Shown here: in pieces, positions 10,256-21,618 of the stretch
Layout of the letters: each line of letters opens with the position of its first letter
Numbering within the stretch: the first letter of the stretch is position 1
Assembly (NCBI GenBank): GCA_030682385.1
Contig: JAUXOG010000132.1
Span: forward strand, 1 to 64,000
Origin: Bacteroidota bacterium
Lineage (GTDB): Bacteria > Bacteroidota > Ignavibacteria > UBA10030 > BY39
Direction of reading: 5' to 3'
Length of the DNA: 64,000 nt
Position numbers and translations under genes: made by a program
Notes under the pieces: model-generated
What the model was told of the DNA's origin: nothing
The model's input: only the letters and a program-made list of their open reading frames with translations
Databases searched by the model: none

Positions 10256-11011
10256 ATGAAAAATTTTATCTTATTCTTATTCCTATTATTCTTATTAGCC
10301 GGCTGCCAATCAACCAAAATGGTTCCGGGATTATACTGGGAACAATTAACCTACAAAGTATCTTCCGAAGGCGACACGAGTAAAATCAATCAGAAATTAT
10401 TTTTAATACCGAATAGATTAAGAACTGAAGTCTTAACCGACTACGCTGACTCTTTTACAATAATACAACTCGATTCACAAGTTGCACTGCGGGGTAACCC
10501 GATAGATAGCTCATATTCAAGAACAACATTTGAAGAAATTACCAAAAGTCAGGAATTGAGAAAAGAAAACGTCCGCCGTATGCGCGCTCAGATGGATACT
10601 CTGCCTCCCAATTTAAGGCGATTGATGGAAATGGATATGGGAGTAAAATGGCAACCTGAAAAATATGCGATAATTGAAACAGGTGAGAAGAAAATAATTT
10701 CAGGATTGAATTGCGAAAAATTTATTGTAACAAACCGCGACAGCTTAGAAGGCGAATACTGGGTAACTAATGATTTAGGCTCGATGGATCAGTACGGAAA
10801 AGATTGGTTGGCAATTATGGAAAAAACTATGTCGCTAATTGTTTTTGAAAAATTTAAAATGCTTTACGAAAAAGGTTTTATTGTTGCCTCTGAAATTAAA
10901 GGTACGCACTTACTTGTAACTAAAGTTGATAAAAAATTATTACCTGATAATTTATTTTATGTTCCGGAATATTATAATTTCATTCCGACAGTTACTCGCA
11001 GACAATTTTAG
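10256..11011 (+). CDS. lipoprotein, DUF4412-like
   Basis: Lipobox FLLAGCQS; 251 aa. Confidence 0.6.
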   Translation: MKNFILFLFLLFLLAGCQSTKMVPGLYWEQLTYKVSSEGDTSKINQKLFLIPNRLRTEVLTDYADSFTIIQLDSQVALRGNPIDSSYSRTTFEEITKSQELRKENVRRMRAQMDTLPPNLRRLMEMDMGVKWQPEKYAIIETGEKKIISGLNCEKFIVTNRDSLEGEYWVTNDLGSMDQYGKDWLAIMEKTMSLIVFEKFKMLYEKGFIVASEIKGTHLLVTKVDKKLLPDNLFYVPEYYNFIPTVTRRQF

Positions 11012-11028
11012 TATGAATCAGGAAAGCA

Positions 11029-11769
11029 TCATCTAACTAATCCGATTACGCCCATCATCCTACCCGATTTTTCTTTATCGCGGCGGTGCGAGTGGAATAA
11101 GTTAGCGTTGCATATCGTGCAATATTCGGAAACTTCAATATTCTCGTTACTAACACCTGCATTTAGCATCAGAGTTTTGGCGTGTTCCTTCAAATTAAGA
11201 TGCAGCTTTGGATTTCGAACAAGAAACTCGTGCGAAAATCTTTTTGCTACATCTTCTCCAACCTCATAACAACAAACGCCGGCAGCAGGTGCAATATAAG
11301 AAATCAGGTCTGCGGGAGAAGTTCCAAATTCTTCTCGCATCATACGAATTGCCCGTGATACAATATTCATCTCGCTTCCACGCCACCCTGCGTGCACAGC
11401 TCCTATTGATTTCGTTACAGGATCGAACAAAAACACGGGTAAACAATCGGCGGTGCTAATAGTTAAAAAAACGCCTTTCGAGTCAGTAATCAATCCATCG
11501 CACGAATCGTAGCCGCCTTGAGTATATACTCTTTGAACCACGCCGCCCTGAACTTGTCGAGGTATCGCAAGCTCGTCCAATCCGATTTTCAAGGCGCCAA
11601 AAAATCGTTCACGGTTTTCCAAAACGTTCAACCGTTCATCTCCAACGTTGAAGCTCAAATTCATTCCGAATTGTCCCGGACTTATTCCACCAAGTCGTGT
11701 GCTGAATCCAAACTTTAGTTCATTGAACTTGGAAAATTTTTCCGATGCGATTATTATTATTTCACTCAT
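11029..11769 (-). CDS. pgeF: polyphenol oxidase / laccase-domain family (peptidoglycan editing factor PgeF)
   Basis: STRLGGISPGQFGMNLSFNVGD; TADCLPVFLFDP; GAVHAGWRGS; CCYEVGEDV. Confidence 0.93.
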   Translation of the reverse strand: MSEIIIIASEKFSKFNELKFGFSTRLGGISPGQFGMNLSFNVGDERLNVLENRERFFGALKIGLDELAIPRQVQGGVVQRVYTQGGYDSCDGLITDSKGVFLTISTADCLPVFLFDPVTKSIGAVHAGWRGSEMNIVSRAIRMMREEFGTSPADLISYIAPAAGVCCYEVGEDVAKRFSHEFLVRNPKLHLNLKEHAKTLMLNAGVSNENIEVSEYCTICNANLFHSHRRDKEKSGRMMGVIGLVR

Positions 11770-14700
11770 TATCTTTTACTAACGGTAAGGTGATAATAAA
11801 TGTGGTCCCTGTATCTTTATTGGTAGTAAATGAAATCGCTCCACCTAAATCGTCAATCGTCTTTTTCACAATAGCTAACCCCAATCCCATTCCATCGGTT
11901 TTCGTAGAAAAGTTCGGTTCAAAAATTTTGTTCTTAATCTCGTCTGATATTCCCTGCCCTGTATCGTGAATGTTTATCTGAACATTTTCATCGACTTGCT
12001 CTACAGAAACCGATACACTCCCCTGTTCATTCATCGCTTGAATCGAATTCCTGATGATGTTAATAAAAGCACGCCGTAATTCTTCTTTGTCTGCGTCCAC
12101 TTTAAACTCATGTTCAGAACTATTAAATTTGAAATTTACATTATTGTATTGTTCGAAGAGGTGGATTGCTTCTTTCAGGATTTTGTTAATGTCGCACTTT
12201 TCTAATTTTCGTGAAGGCAATCGAGCGAAGTTCGAAAACTCGGAGGCAATCCTTGTAAGAGTTTCGACCTGTTCAGTAATCATCGACACCGCTTTCTTCA
12301 ATATATCGTCGAAGTTATCAGCTTTATCTTTAAACGCTTGTTGAAGATGTTGCACTGCTAATTTTATCGGTGTCAGCGGATTTTTGATTTCGTGAGCAAC
12401 TTGTTTCGCCATTTCTTTCCAAGCTAATTCTTTTTCGTATTTTATTAACTCTTCTCGTTTTTGTCTGATTTCGTCAATCATTTCATTGAAGGTTTGCTCA
12501 AGCTTACCAAGCTCGTCGCTGCGTGCGGATGGTATTTTGTAATCAAAATTACCTTCACCAACCTGAATCGCTGCATCGGTCAACCGGCGAATTGGTTTTG
12601 ATATTTGTCCCGCGAAAAAAATACCAAGTAAAAAAGCGATTAACAGTACTATCGTATAAACTCCTAATAAATACGCATTACGTTCTTGTAAATCTTCCTC
12701 GATACTCGCCTGATTATAAAGTGTAGGGACTGCAATTATACCTGCTAATTGATCTTGTTTATTTATTACAGCTTGGTAACCGACTAAATACTCAAAAGTT
12801 CCTATCGCTTGCGATTCAACAAAAAATTGCCGCCCTAATATTTTAATGTTGTAGTAAGCATCCGGTGAAATTCGTCTATCAATAAGTTCAGCATCAAGCA
12901 GCTCCGGTTTACTGCTCGCGATGATTTCACTATTGCTGTATAAACTAAAATCTATTCCTGTGCTGACAGCAATTTCGGAAATCAGTTCATCATTTGATAA
13001 ATAATCGGAATTCAGTGTAAAAGATTTTTTAATATGAGAAAGGATCACATCGGTTTGTTTTTCTAAATTAGTGCGATTTGTTTCGTTTGCCCGTTGTGTT
13101 GCAAATTCACGATTGTAGTAACTTATTACTATAATTGGAATTACCGACACTACAATGAAAGCTATCAGCAATTTTGTACGGAAATTGAATTCGAGTTTTC
13201 GCTTCCGATAACCAACTATTCCTATCCACAACATAAAATAAATACTACAACATACTACTAAAAAGAAAAGCAACAATCTTAGAAAATTCAAAACATCTCG
13301 AACAACATCACCCCTTTCTCCGCTTAATGCGATATATTTATTTGGTTGGTCAGTTGACTTTACGTAAACAGTTTCAAAATTTTTGCCGTCAACTTTTTCT
13401 TCAACAAAAAAACTTTTTTTGTTTCTCAACAAAGAATCCGATAACGGAATCGAACGGTAAACACTCGCTAATTCACGATTGGATGTATATATTCGCCAGT
13501 CATTAATAAATTCTGAATAATATAAATTTTTATAATATGGTTTGAAGTCGAACCCCGTGTAGGTTTTTATGATATCATACGAATCGCTCCGAAATAACTC
13601 ACCCCGCGTGGCTGTAACTTCAATTCGAACACCTCCGGCAAGCGTTTTATCTTCAAAATATATTGGTGCAAAACCAACATAATGTTTTACAAAGCCCTCC
13701 TCTTCTTCCCTTACCATAATTGATCGCGAAGCTGGAATGGTTGGTTTCTTCTCAGTTGTTTCCATCGAACCAATTTGAAAATTACTTACGATACGATCGT
13801 CGCCATTAATAATTGTAATCCGGCAATTGTAACCTTCGCGACTTAAAATTGTTTTTGCCCATTCGGTGAAAGCATAATTTTTTAAATCAGCGTTTGTTTT
13901 TAAACGATCTGCTGTTTCTTTTGTTGCGATTTGATTTAATGCCTCGTCTATCATAAACGCAATCCAGTTATCTACAGGACGCGCAACTTCGCTCGCATAC
14001 GATTTTAACTTTGAACGCATATCAATTTGTACTGCTGAGAAAAGAAAATATGCCGCCAGCAAAACAGCGCTCAAGCCAAACACGAGTGCATTTTTTTGGT
14101 TAATCGCTTTACTTTGTATTATAAATTTTTGTGAGAGAATCCCAAGTATTAATAAACCTGATATTATCAAACTTCTTTCGAGGTTAAATGTTAGTGGATT
14201 AGGATGGAGTTCACCATAAATAAAACTCGCTGCTATAAATATCCCGAACACAAACAGCCAACCCAGATAATTATTTTTATTCCAATATGAATAAAGAATT
14301 AACAAGGTTGAAAGCAAAACAAAAGATGCCGAAATCAAAAACAAACATAAATACATTATCAACAATTCGAACGGGGGAAACTCCGGATTAATGTAACTCA
14401 AACTTGAATCAAACACCGCACTGTTAATAATAGCCGCATATCCCCGTAAAAGGAAAAGAAAAGTAATAGAAAAAAGAATTATGATAATAAACCAGATTAC
14501 GCGGTTTAAGTTTAGGTTGCTATTTCGATTAATTGATTTTACAGCATCGTATCCGATATAAACAATGCTGGCGATTAGAATGATCGAAGTAATCAGCAAT
14601 TCTCCGATAGATTTTGCAATACCAAATCCGAAGCCCGATGCAAAATAAGATGGATCGAATATGCTGATTGGGAAAAAACCGGTTGGAAAATCGATAGCAA

Positions 14701-15601
14701 GCCAGAGAAACCTGACAATCCATAAAACTGCGGCGGCAATTAGCGCCCGGTAGAACAATCTTACACGTGTATGAACAATTTTGAAAGTATAAAATAAAAT
14801 TAGAAGTGATAAAAAAATAATCAAGAACACCCGCACTAAAACAAAATTTTGATTAACCTCATCTATTACTGCCCCTTTTGTATATGCCTGCCGGTAACCA
14901 TAGCCAAGTATGTTTCCATCAATTGCTTTAAACGGAATTGATATTACCCCTTTTTCTTCGCTCGCTTTTGATCTGTTTGAAAAATCGAAACTAACAGGAT
15001 AATCTAAACTTTGTGTAAACGCTTCCTCAAAAATTTCTGAACTAATGAAACGATTGCTTAACGGATAATTTACATCGAAAAGTTTCTTAACGAAAACGTA
15101 CCCTATTGGTAAATCGTTTTTCAATATCGGATGGACGACCAACAGCCACGAAAAAATCGAACCTTGCTCGATGTAGGAAAATGGTTTTGGTGAGGTCCGA
15201 TATAATTTTATATCCGACCCGATACTTTTCGACCATCCCAATAGATATAATTCGCTATCATAAACTTCGACGCTTCCACTATTAACTTCAAATATTTTCA
15301 GCGATTGAAATAATGCTTGTTCATCTCCTCCTGAAACTGCTTTAACAACCGATTCATATTTAGCGATACGGGCAGCTATTGAGGCTGCATCATTCTGAAA
15401 ATTCTGAAAATGATTTTGTGATTGTGAAATTAGCAGTGTTGTTTTTTCTTTTGAAATCGTTCCCCAATTACTCTCAATTGATTTGACAAAAAAATATTCG
15501 ACTAAAAAAGATATGCCAATTATCAACAAAATAAAAAAGACGATATAAATAAATCGTCTTTTAACAAGTTGTTTATAAAAATTAGAAATTAAGTTCGGCA
15601 T
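11762..15601 (-). CDS. large membrane sensor histidine kinase (HAMP-HisKA-HATPase, NtrY-like)
   Basis: 1279 aa; HAMP GQISKPIRRLTDAAIQVGEGNFDYKI; H-box QVAHEIKNPLTPIKLAVQHLQ; HATPase NIIRNSIQA, DTGQGI, GLGLAIVKK. Confidence 0.93.
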   Translation of the reverse strand: MPNLISNFYKQLVKRRFIYIVFFILLIIGISFLVEYFFVKSIESNWGTISKEKTTLLISQSQNHFQNFQNDAASIAARIAKYESVVKAVSGGDEQALFQSLKIFEVNSGSVEVYDSELYLLGWSKSIGSDIKLYRTSPKPFSYIEQGSIFSWLLVVHPILKNDLPIGYVFVKKLFDVNYPLSNRFISSEIFEEAFTQSLDYPVSFDFSNRSKASEEKGVISIPFKAIDGNILGYGYRQAYTKGAVIDEVNQNFVLVRVFLIIFLSLLILFYTFKIVHTRVRLFYRALIAAAVLWIVRFLWLAIDFPTGFFPISIFDPSYFASGFGFGIAKSIGELLITSIILIASIVYIGYDAVKSINRNSNLNLNRVIWFIIIILFSITFLFLLRGYAAIINSAVFDSSLSYINPEFPPFELLIMYLCLFLISASFVLLSTLLILYSYWNKNNYLGWLFVFGIFIAASFIYGELHPNPLTFNLERSLIISGLLILGILSQKFIIQSKAINQKNALVFGLSAVLLAAYFLFSAVQIDMRSKLKSYASEVARPVDNWIAFMIDEALNQIATKETADRLKTNADLKNYAFTEWAKTILSREGYNCRITIINGDDRIVSNFQIGSMETTEKKPTIPASRSIMVREEEEGFVKHYVGFAPIYFEDKTLAGGVRIEVTATRGELFRSDSYDIIKTYTGFDFKPYYKNLYYSEFINDWRIYTSNRELASVYRSIPLSDSLLRNKKSFFVEEKVDGKNFETVYVKSTDQPNKYIALSGERGDVVRDVLNFLRLLLFFLVVCCSIYFMLWIGIVGYRKRKLEFNFRTKLLIAFIVVSVIPIIVISYYNREFATQRANETNRTNLEKQTDVILSHIKKSFTLNSDYLSNDELISEIAVSTGIDFSLYSNSEIIASSKPELLDAELIDRRISPDAYYNIKILGRQFFVESQAIGTFEYLVGYQAVINKQDQLAGIIAVPTLYNQASIEEDLQERNAYLLGVYTIVLLIAFLLGIFFAGQISKPIRRLTDAAIQVGEGNFDYKIPSARSDELGKLEQTFNEMIDEIRQKREELIKYEKELAWKEMAKQVAHEIKNPLTPIKLAVQHLQQAFKDKADNFDDILKKAVSMITEQVETLTRIASEFSNFARLPSRKLEKCDINKILKEAIHLFEQYNNVNFKFNSSEHEFKVDADKEELRRAFINIIRNSIQAMNEQGSVSVSVEQVDENVQINIHDTGQGISDEIKNKIFEPNFSTKTDGMGLGLAIVKKTIDDLGGAISFTTNKDTGTTFIITLPLVKDNE

Positions 15602-15607
15602 CGGGAA

Positions 15608-16027
15608 TTAATAAAAATTAATCTTATCAATCACCCATTTACCGTTTGATTTAGAGAGAGCTGCATATACCTGCACACTTTCGCGGTTACCTTTAATCCG
15701 GAATAATGCGCGTCCGGTTGCAAAAGGAATTTCGTCAGCGAATCCGTAAGTAGTAAACGAGAAACCGAGCGGCTTGCGTGCTGTTAGAAAATTCTTGATA
15801 ATGTAATATGCCTGACTACTGCTGAAATAACTGCTCTCACCGCCTCGTATGCTTACATACACCTGTTTTGCGAAATAGCCTGCAAACCTGTCGATATCGC
15901 CTGCATCAACACCCGATTCAATGGCATTAAATATTTCACGATTTAATTCCTGCCCAACTTCCTGTGCCTTGAGGTTCAATGCGATTAGAGTTAGCAGTAT
16001 GAGCGATATGTGTATAATTTGTTTCAT
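15608..16027 (-). CDS. secreted DUF4783-like protein
   Basis: Signal peptide, then AIESGVDAGDIDRFAGYFAKQVYVSIRGGESSYFSSSQAYYIIKNFL. Confidence 0.7.
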   Translation of the reverse strand: MKQIIHISLILLTLIALNLKAQEVGQELNREIFNAIESGVDAGDIDRFAGYFAKQVYVSIRGGESSYFSSSQAYYIIKNFLTARKPLGFSFTTYGFADEIPFATGRALFRIKGNRESVQVYAALSKSNGKWVIDKINFY

Positions 16028-16064
16028 CTTTGCTGTGTAAAAATAAAGGATAAATGCTTAAAAG

Positions 16065-16874
16065 TCAATTCCTTCCTTCGGCGCCTGGTCCTAATTTTAA
16101 TTCCAACCGGGCTTCAACAACATTTCGCTTTAAGTATGGATTCCCTTTTTGCAACTGATACGACCAGTCAAAAACCGCTCTTGTAGATGAAATAGATACA
16201 ACTCGAAACTTCGCATAATGGTCGTCGTTAGTCCATACAACATAAGTTCTACCGACACGCAGTATTACATCTTTAGTTGGCGACCAACCGCTTGATGGAG
16301 CTTTTGTAATTTCGTAAAGCGAATTGGTTGTACCCATATCTTTGATATCTGTATCATTCCAAACATTCATATAATATTCGCCGTTGTAATATTCGAAAAA
16401 TATATCAGTGTAATTATCATTATACTGACCGATGGAATAAGTCAAAAAGTCATAGCCGGCTGTTGCCGGTTGAGTCCGGTAATTGTTTATTGATACGCCG
16501 AATCCTTCGGGACGTGGAGTAGCAAATGCAAATGCATCGCTCAATTCGCTTTCATTATGTGAATAATCGTATGCTGAAACTGCATAGTAATAAGTTGTTC
16601 CGTTGCGGGCATCTTTATCGTTGAAATAATTTCCGCCAGTTGTCCCAATCAATTCATACCGTCCGCTATAAGAATAACTTACCCAAATTTTATAACCTGC
16701 TACGTCGCGCTCGGGGCTATGATTCCAATCTAAATACACTTTATTATCTCTCGCTTCTGCATACAAGCCCAATGGGGGTGATGGTGGCGCAGTATCGGGA
16801 ACTTCAACATCAATATAGCAGCCGCTTAATAAACTTACTGCAATTCCTGCGATTAAAAATTTTAGTCTTTTCAT
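16065..16874 (-). CDS. fibronectin type III domain lipoprotein
   Basis: Lipobox LLSGC; FN3 PPSPPLGLYAEARDNKVYLDWNHSPERDVAGYKIWVS. Confidence 0.8.
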   Translation of the reverse strand: MKRLKFLIAGIAVSLLSGCYIDVEVPDTAPPSPPLGLYAEARDNKVYLDWNHSPERDVAGYKIWVSYSYSGRYELIGTTGGNYFNDKDARNGTTYYYAVSAYDYSHNESELSDAFAFATPRPEGFGVSINNYRTQPATAGYDFLTYSIGQYNDNYTDIFFEYYNGEYYMNVWNDTDIKDMGTTNSLYEITKAPSSGWSPTKDVILRVGRTYVVWTNDDHYAKFRVVSISSTRAVFDWSYQLQKGNPYLKRNVVEARLELKLGPGAEGRN

Positions 16875-17021
16875 TTTCGAATCCTTTCATATTAATGTGC
16901 TGTGAACAGAACTTCCAAATCCTGTGCCAGCACAGAAAACTCTCGAAAACTTATGAAATTTTCATTGTAAGAAACTTGAAAAATAGGTTTATGTATTAAA
17001 ATTTAGACACCTGTAAATTTT

Positions 17022-18305
17022 TCAATCCGAAAAATGTACTCTTCCATTGTTTATGATAGCAAAACATTTTCCAATCAAAGTTCTCCCATCGAAAGGTGTG
17101 TTTTTTGATTTTGATTTGAATTTCTGTGCATCCACCTTCCATTGTTTTTGAATATCAAGAATTGTAAAGTTTGTTTTTTCTCCGACTTTAATTTTTACAG
17201 AAGGTAAGCTTAATATTTTTCTTGGATTGATAGAAAATTTTTCGATCAACTGATTGATTGATAATATTTTGGGAATTACTAATTCAGTAATTGCTAACCC
17301 AACTGCTGTTTCTAATCCTACTATTCCGAAAGGTGCTTCTAAGAATTCAACTTCTTTTTCGTCAAACGAATGCGGTGCGTGGTCGGATGCGATTACATCG
17401 ATAGTTCCATCACGCAATCCTTCTTTGATTGCATCAACATCGGCTTTCGTTCGCAGAGGTGGATTCATTTTTGTATTGGTATCGAAAGTTCGGACAGCTT
17501 CATCAGTAAGCGTGAAATGATGAGGTGTAACTTCGCAAGTAACCGGAAGATTTTTCTTTTTTGCCTGCCTGATTATTTCAACCGATCCTGCAGTGCTGAT
17601 ATGAGCGGCATGATAAGATGCGCCAACATACTTAGCAATTTGAATATCCCTGTCTATCATAATTTCTTCGGCAATTGAAGGTATCGGCGGTAAACCAAGA
17701 GACGTTGATACAAGTCCTTCGTTCATCATGCCCCCCCTTGCGAGTGAGCGGTCTTCGGGATGTTGGATTATAATTTTACCGAGCATATTTGAATATTCTA
17801 AAGCACGACGCATTATTTCCGGATTTTCAATCGGTGAACCATCGTCCGAAAAGGCAACTGCACCCGCTTCAACAAGTTCTATCATCGGCGATAGTTCTTT
17901 CCCTTCACGATGTTTTGTTGCCGCTGCAACAGGGTAAACATCGACTAAACCGTTCAAAGTTTTTTCTGATTTTTCTCTAATGAATTTTACCACTGAAGCA
18001 TCATCAATCGGCGGGTTGGTATTAGGCATACAGCAAACCGCTGTAAAACCTCCGGCTGCGGCAGCATCTAATCCTGTTTCAATTGTTTCCTTGTGCTCAT
18101 AACCCGGTTCACGTAAATGAACGTGCATATCAATAAAGCCGGGTGCTACAATTTTTCCATCCAAAACATACTCCTGAACATTTCCACTCGCTGCAATCTT
18201 TGGTGCAATTTTTTCAATGATTCCATCAACTATTAAAATGTCGGCAACCTGATCAATGTTTTCAGATGGTTCGATTATACGGGCATTCTTAACTAATATT
18301 TTCAT
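17022..18305 (-). CDS. pyrC: dihydroorotase
   Basis: GFIDMHVHLREPGYEHKETIETG; SDHAPHSFDEKE. Confidence 0.96.
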   Translation of the reverse strand: MKILVKNARIIEPSENIDQVADILIVDGIIEKIAPKIAASGNVQEYVLDGKIVAPGFIDMHVHLREPGYEHKETIETGLDAAAAGGFTAVCCMPNTNPPIDDASVVKFIREKSEKTLNGLVDVYPVAAATKHREGKELSPMIELVEAGAVAFSDDGSPIENPEIMRRALEYSNMLGKIIIQHPEDRSLARGGMMNEGLVSTSLGLPPIPSIAEEIMIDRDIQIAKYVGASYHAAHISTAGSVEIIRQAKKKNLPVTCEVTPHHFTLTDEAVRTFDTNTKMNPPLRTKADVDAIKEGLRDGTIDVIASDHAPHSFDEKEVEFLEAPFGIVGLETAVGLAITELVIPKILSINQLIEKFSINPRKILSLPSVKIKVGEKTNFTILDIQKQWKVDAQKFKSKSKNTPFDGRTLIGKCFAIINNGRVHFSD

Positions 18306-18322
18306 TCTTGCTCCTTATAAAT

Positions 18323-19243
18323 TTAGTTTCCAGTTCCGAGTAAATAAAGCACAGCCATCCTGACCGCAACGCCGTTCAGCACTTGCTGTAAAATTACGCT
18401 TTGTTCCCCGTCAGCAACATCCGCAGAAATTTCAACATCGCGATTTATTGGACCGGGATGCATAATCGTGATAGGTTTTTTTGATTTCGACAATCTTTCT
18501 TTTGTAATCCCAAAATAATTATGATATTCACGAGTCGATGGAAGAAACGAACGGTCCTGCCTTTCAAGCTGAATACGCAGTACATTCAAGATATCCGCAT
18601 CTCTAATAGCATCATCAATATTATGGTAAACTTTTACACCTAATTTTTTTATGTCCTTCGGAATTAGAGTGGTCGGACCGCAAACCGAAACATTGGCACC
18701 CATTGTTTGCATTCCGTAAATATTTGAGAGAGCAACGCGGCTATGCGAAATATCCCCCACAATACAAACGTTTAAACCCTCCAACTTTCCAAACTTTTCG
18801 CGGATGGTGTACATATCGAGCAATGCTTGAGTTGGGTGTTCGTGAGTTCCGTCGCCGGCATTTATGATGTTTGCGTTCATCACACGACTTAAAAAGAGAG
18901 CTGCACCGGGCGATGAATGGCGAACAACAACCATATCAATTTTCATAGCTTCAATGTTGCGGGCTGTATCTTTCAGAGTTTCACCTTTTGCGACACTACT
19001 TCCGGCGACTGAGAAATTCACAACATCAGCCGAAAGTCGCCGCTCGGCAAGCTCAAATGAAATTCGTGTGCGTGTCGAACTTTCAAAAAATAAATTTACT
19101 ATTGTTTTGCCCTGAAGTGTGGGAACTTTCTTGATTGGTCGCTCTAACACTTCACGAAAGTTCGTTGCGGTATCTAATACCAATTGTATGTCGTCTCTCG
19201 AAACTCCTTCGAGTCCAAGTAAATGTCTGCTTTGTAAAGGCAT
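18323..19243 (-). CDS. pyrB: aspartate carbamoyltransferase catalytic subunit
   Basis: FFESSTRTRISFELAERRL; GDGTHEHPTQALLDMYTI; HPGPINRDVEI. Confidence 0.97.
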   Translation of the reverse strand: MPLQSRHLLGLEGVSRDDIQLVLDTATNFREVLERPIKKVPTLQGKTIVNLFFESSTRTRISFELAERRLSADVVNFSVAGSSVAKGETLKDTARNIEAMKIDMVVVRHSSPGAALFLSRVMNANIINAGDGTHEHPTQALLDMYTIREKFGKLEGLNVCIVGDISHSRVALSNIYGMQTMGANVSVCGPTTLIPKDIKKLGVKVYHNIDDAIRDADILNVLRIQLERQDRSFLPSTREYHNYFGITKERLSKSKKPITIMHPGPINRDVEISADVADGEQSVILQQVLNGVAVRMAVLYLLGTGN

Positions 19244-19273
19244 TGTTGTTCCTATTTTTTTAATTACGAATAA

Positions 19274-19819
<546 letters not shown>

Positions 19820-19832
19820 TTAAAAATAAAAT

Positions 19833-19861
19833 GCCTCAAGCTCCGCAATCGGAACTGAGGC
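19833..19861 (-). terminator. intrinsic terminator/attenuator hairpin in the pyrR leader
   Basis: Minus strand GCCTCAGTTCCGATTGCGGAGCTTGAGGC followed by ATTTTATTTTT, directly upstream of the pyrR ATG. Confidence 0.75.
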
Positions 19862-19903
19862 GTGTTCAGAATTTTGTTATTTGATTTTTTCATACTTTCC
19901 TTT

Positions 19904-19921
19904 CCTATCTCACTGAATAGG
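19904..19921 (-). promoter_or_regulatory. candidate PyrR-binding stem-loop (hexaloop CAGTGA)
   Basis: Minus strand CCTATT-CAGTGA-GATAGG; 6-bp stem with a CNGNGA-type hexaloop, between tRNA-Val and the leader terminator. Confidence 0.6.
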
Positions 19922-19933
19922 TTTAAAGGTTAG

Positions 19934-20007
<74 letters not shown>

Positions 20008-20093
20008 AAATTTTTCTGTGTAAATTTATGGAAAATATACCCGAAAGGCAAATATTTGAAAGACAATTATTAAATACATATATTAAATCAAAA

Positions 20094-20540
20094 ATGGAAA
20101 CACGTATATTAAAATCACATAAGAAGATAGCCCTTGTTGCACACGACAACAAAAAAAATGATTTGATAGAATGGGCGCGATTTAACAGAGGACTACTCGC
20201 GGAACATAAATTATTTGCAACAGGAACAACCGGGCGATTATTAGAAAAAGAACTCAATTTAGAAATTGTAAAATTAGAAAGCGGTCCGCTCGGCGGCGAC
20301 CAGCAAATCGGGGCGAAGATAGTTGAAGGTGAAATCGATTTCTTGATTTTCTTTTGGGACCCGCTCGAATCACTCTCGCACGACCCTGATATAAAAGCCC
20401 TCCTGCGACTAACCGTCGTTTGGAATATACCGGTCGCCTGCAATCGCGCAACAGCCGATTTCATAATTTCGTCGCCTTTGATGTCGAACGAGTATGAAAG
20501 AGCAATGCCCATTTATGAAGACTATAAAAAAAGGATGTAA
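20094..20540 (+). CDS. mgsA: methylglyoxal synthase (ORF open from 20028; 20094 is the likelier start)
   Basis: KIALVAHDNKKNDLIEWA; LFATGTTGRLLE; SGPLGGDQQIGAKI; FFWDPLESLSHDPDIKALLRL; CNRATADFI. Confidence 0.95.
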   Translation: METRILKSHKKIALVAHDNKKNDLIEWARFNRGLLAEHKLFATGTTGRLLEKELNLEIVKLESGPLGGDQQIGAKIVEGEIDFLIFFWDPLESLSHDPDIKALLRLTVVWNIPVACNRATADFIISSPLMSNEYERAMPIYEDYKKRM

Positions 20541-20550
20541 TCACAACCCT

Positions 20551-21612
20551 ATGCACAAACAAATCATTACCTCAAACGGAAAGCTAACACTTCCAAAAGG
20601 ATACAAACCTTCTTTAAATTTACGCACTACGGAAGAAGCAATAAAATTTATCAAGGATTATTTTCAAATTAATTTAGCTAAAGAATTAAATCTAAAAAGA
20701 ATCTCTGCGCCCATTATTGTATTAAGTAATACCGGACTCAACGATAACTTAACAGGCACTGAAACACCGGTTAGTTTTAATGTTAAGTCAATGAACGAGA
20801 CGGCTGAAATTGTTCAATCACTGGCGAAGTGGAAACGTAATGCTCTTGCCGATTATAGTTTCAAATATGGCGAAGGACTTTACACCGATATGAATGCCCT
20901 ACGCCCGCATGAAATTCCCGATAATTTACATTCAATCTATGTTGACCAATGGGATTGGGAAAAAATAATTAACGACAAAGAACGGAATTTAAATTTCTTA
21001 AAATTTATAGTTCGCAAAATCTATAAAGTAATTAAACGAACCGAGAATAGAGTTTGCAACAAATATGAACAGATAGAACAATCTTTCCTCCCGACCAATA
21101 TACACTTCATACACAGTGAAGAACTTGAAAGTAAATACCCATCGCTTTCGCCACAGGAACGCGAACATGCAATTTGCAAAGAAAAGGGAGCGGTTTTTGT
21201 AATCGGTATCGGTGCGAAATTAAGTAACGGTTCACCGCACGACAGTCGAGCAGCCGATTATGATGATTGGTCAACCGAAACCCGAAATGGTTACAAAGGT
21301 TTGAACGGCGATATACTTGTTTGGAATCCTGTGCTTGGTCGTGCGTACGAACTTTCTTCGATGGGTATAAGAGTAAATAAAGATTCCTTATTACAACAAC
21401 TACACATTAAAGGAGAAACAGCCAAAGTAAAATTATACTACCACCAAAGATTGTTAAAAGGAGAATTACCTCTGACTATCGGCGGGGGTATCGGACAATC
21501 GAGATTATGTATGTTCTTTTTGAGAAAAGCACACATCGGCGAAGTTCAAGCGAGCATCTGGACCAACGAAACAAGAAACCTCTGTAAGCAACATAATATA
21601 TTTTTGTTGTGA
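20551..21612 (+). CDS. asnA: aspartate-ammonia ligase
   Basis: LNLKRISAPIIVLSNTGLNDNLTGTETPVSF; LTIGGGIGQSRLCMFFLRKAHIGEVQ. Confidence 0.95.
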   Translation: MHKQIITSNGKLTLPKGYKPSLNLRTTEEAIKFIKDYFQINLAKELNLKRISAPIIVLSNTGLNDNLTGTETPVSFNVKSMNETAEIVQSLAKWKRNALADYSFKYGEGLYTDMNALRPHEIPDNLHSIYVDQWDWEKIINDKERNLNFLKFIVRKIYKVIKRTENRVCNKYEQIEQSFLPTNIHFIHSEELESKYPSLSPQEREHAICKEKGAVFVIGIGAKLSNGSPHDSRAADYDDWSTETRNGYKGLNGDILVWNPVLGRAYELSSMGIRVNKDSLLQQLHIKGETAKVKLYYHQRLLKGELPLTIGGGIGQSRLCMFFLRKAHIGEVQASIWTNETRNLCKQHNIFLL

Positions 21613-21618
21613 GGTTAT

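Noticed and set aside
16896-16934. TGTGCTG...CAGCACA dyad upstream of the FN3 lipoprotein
   Set aside because: Only 7-bp arms with a 25-nt spacer; not distinguishable from chance
20494-20550. N-terminal extension of the asnA ORF overlapping mgsA
   Set aside because: The conserved AsnA start is better placed at 20551; the extension is read from the mgsA 3' end in another frame
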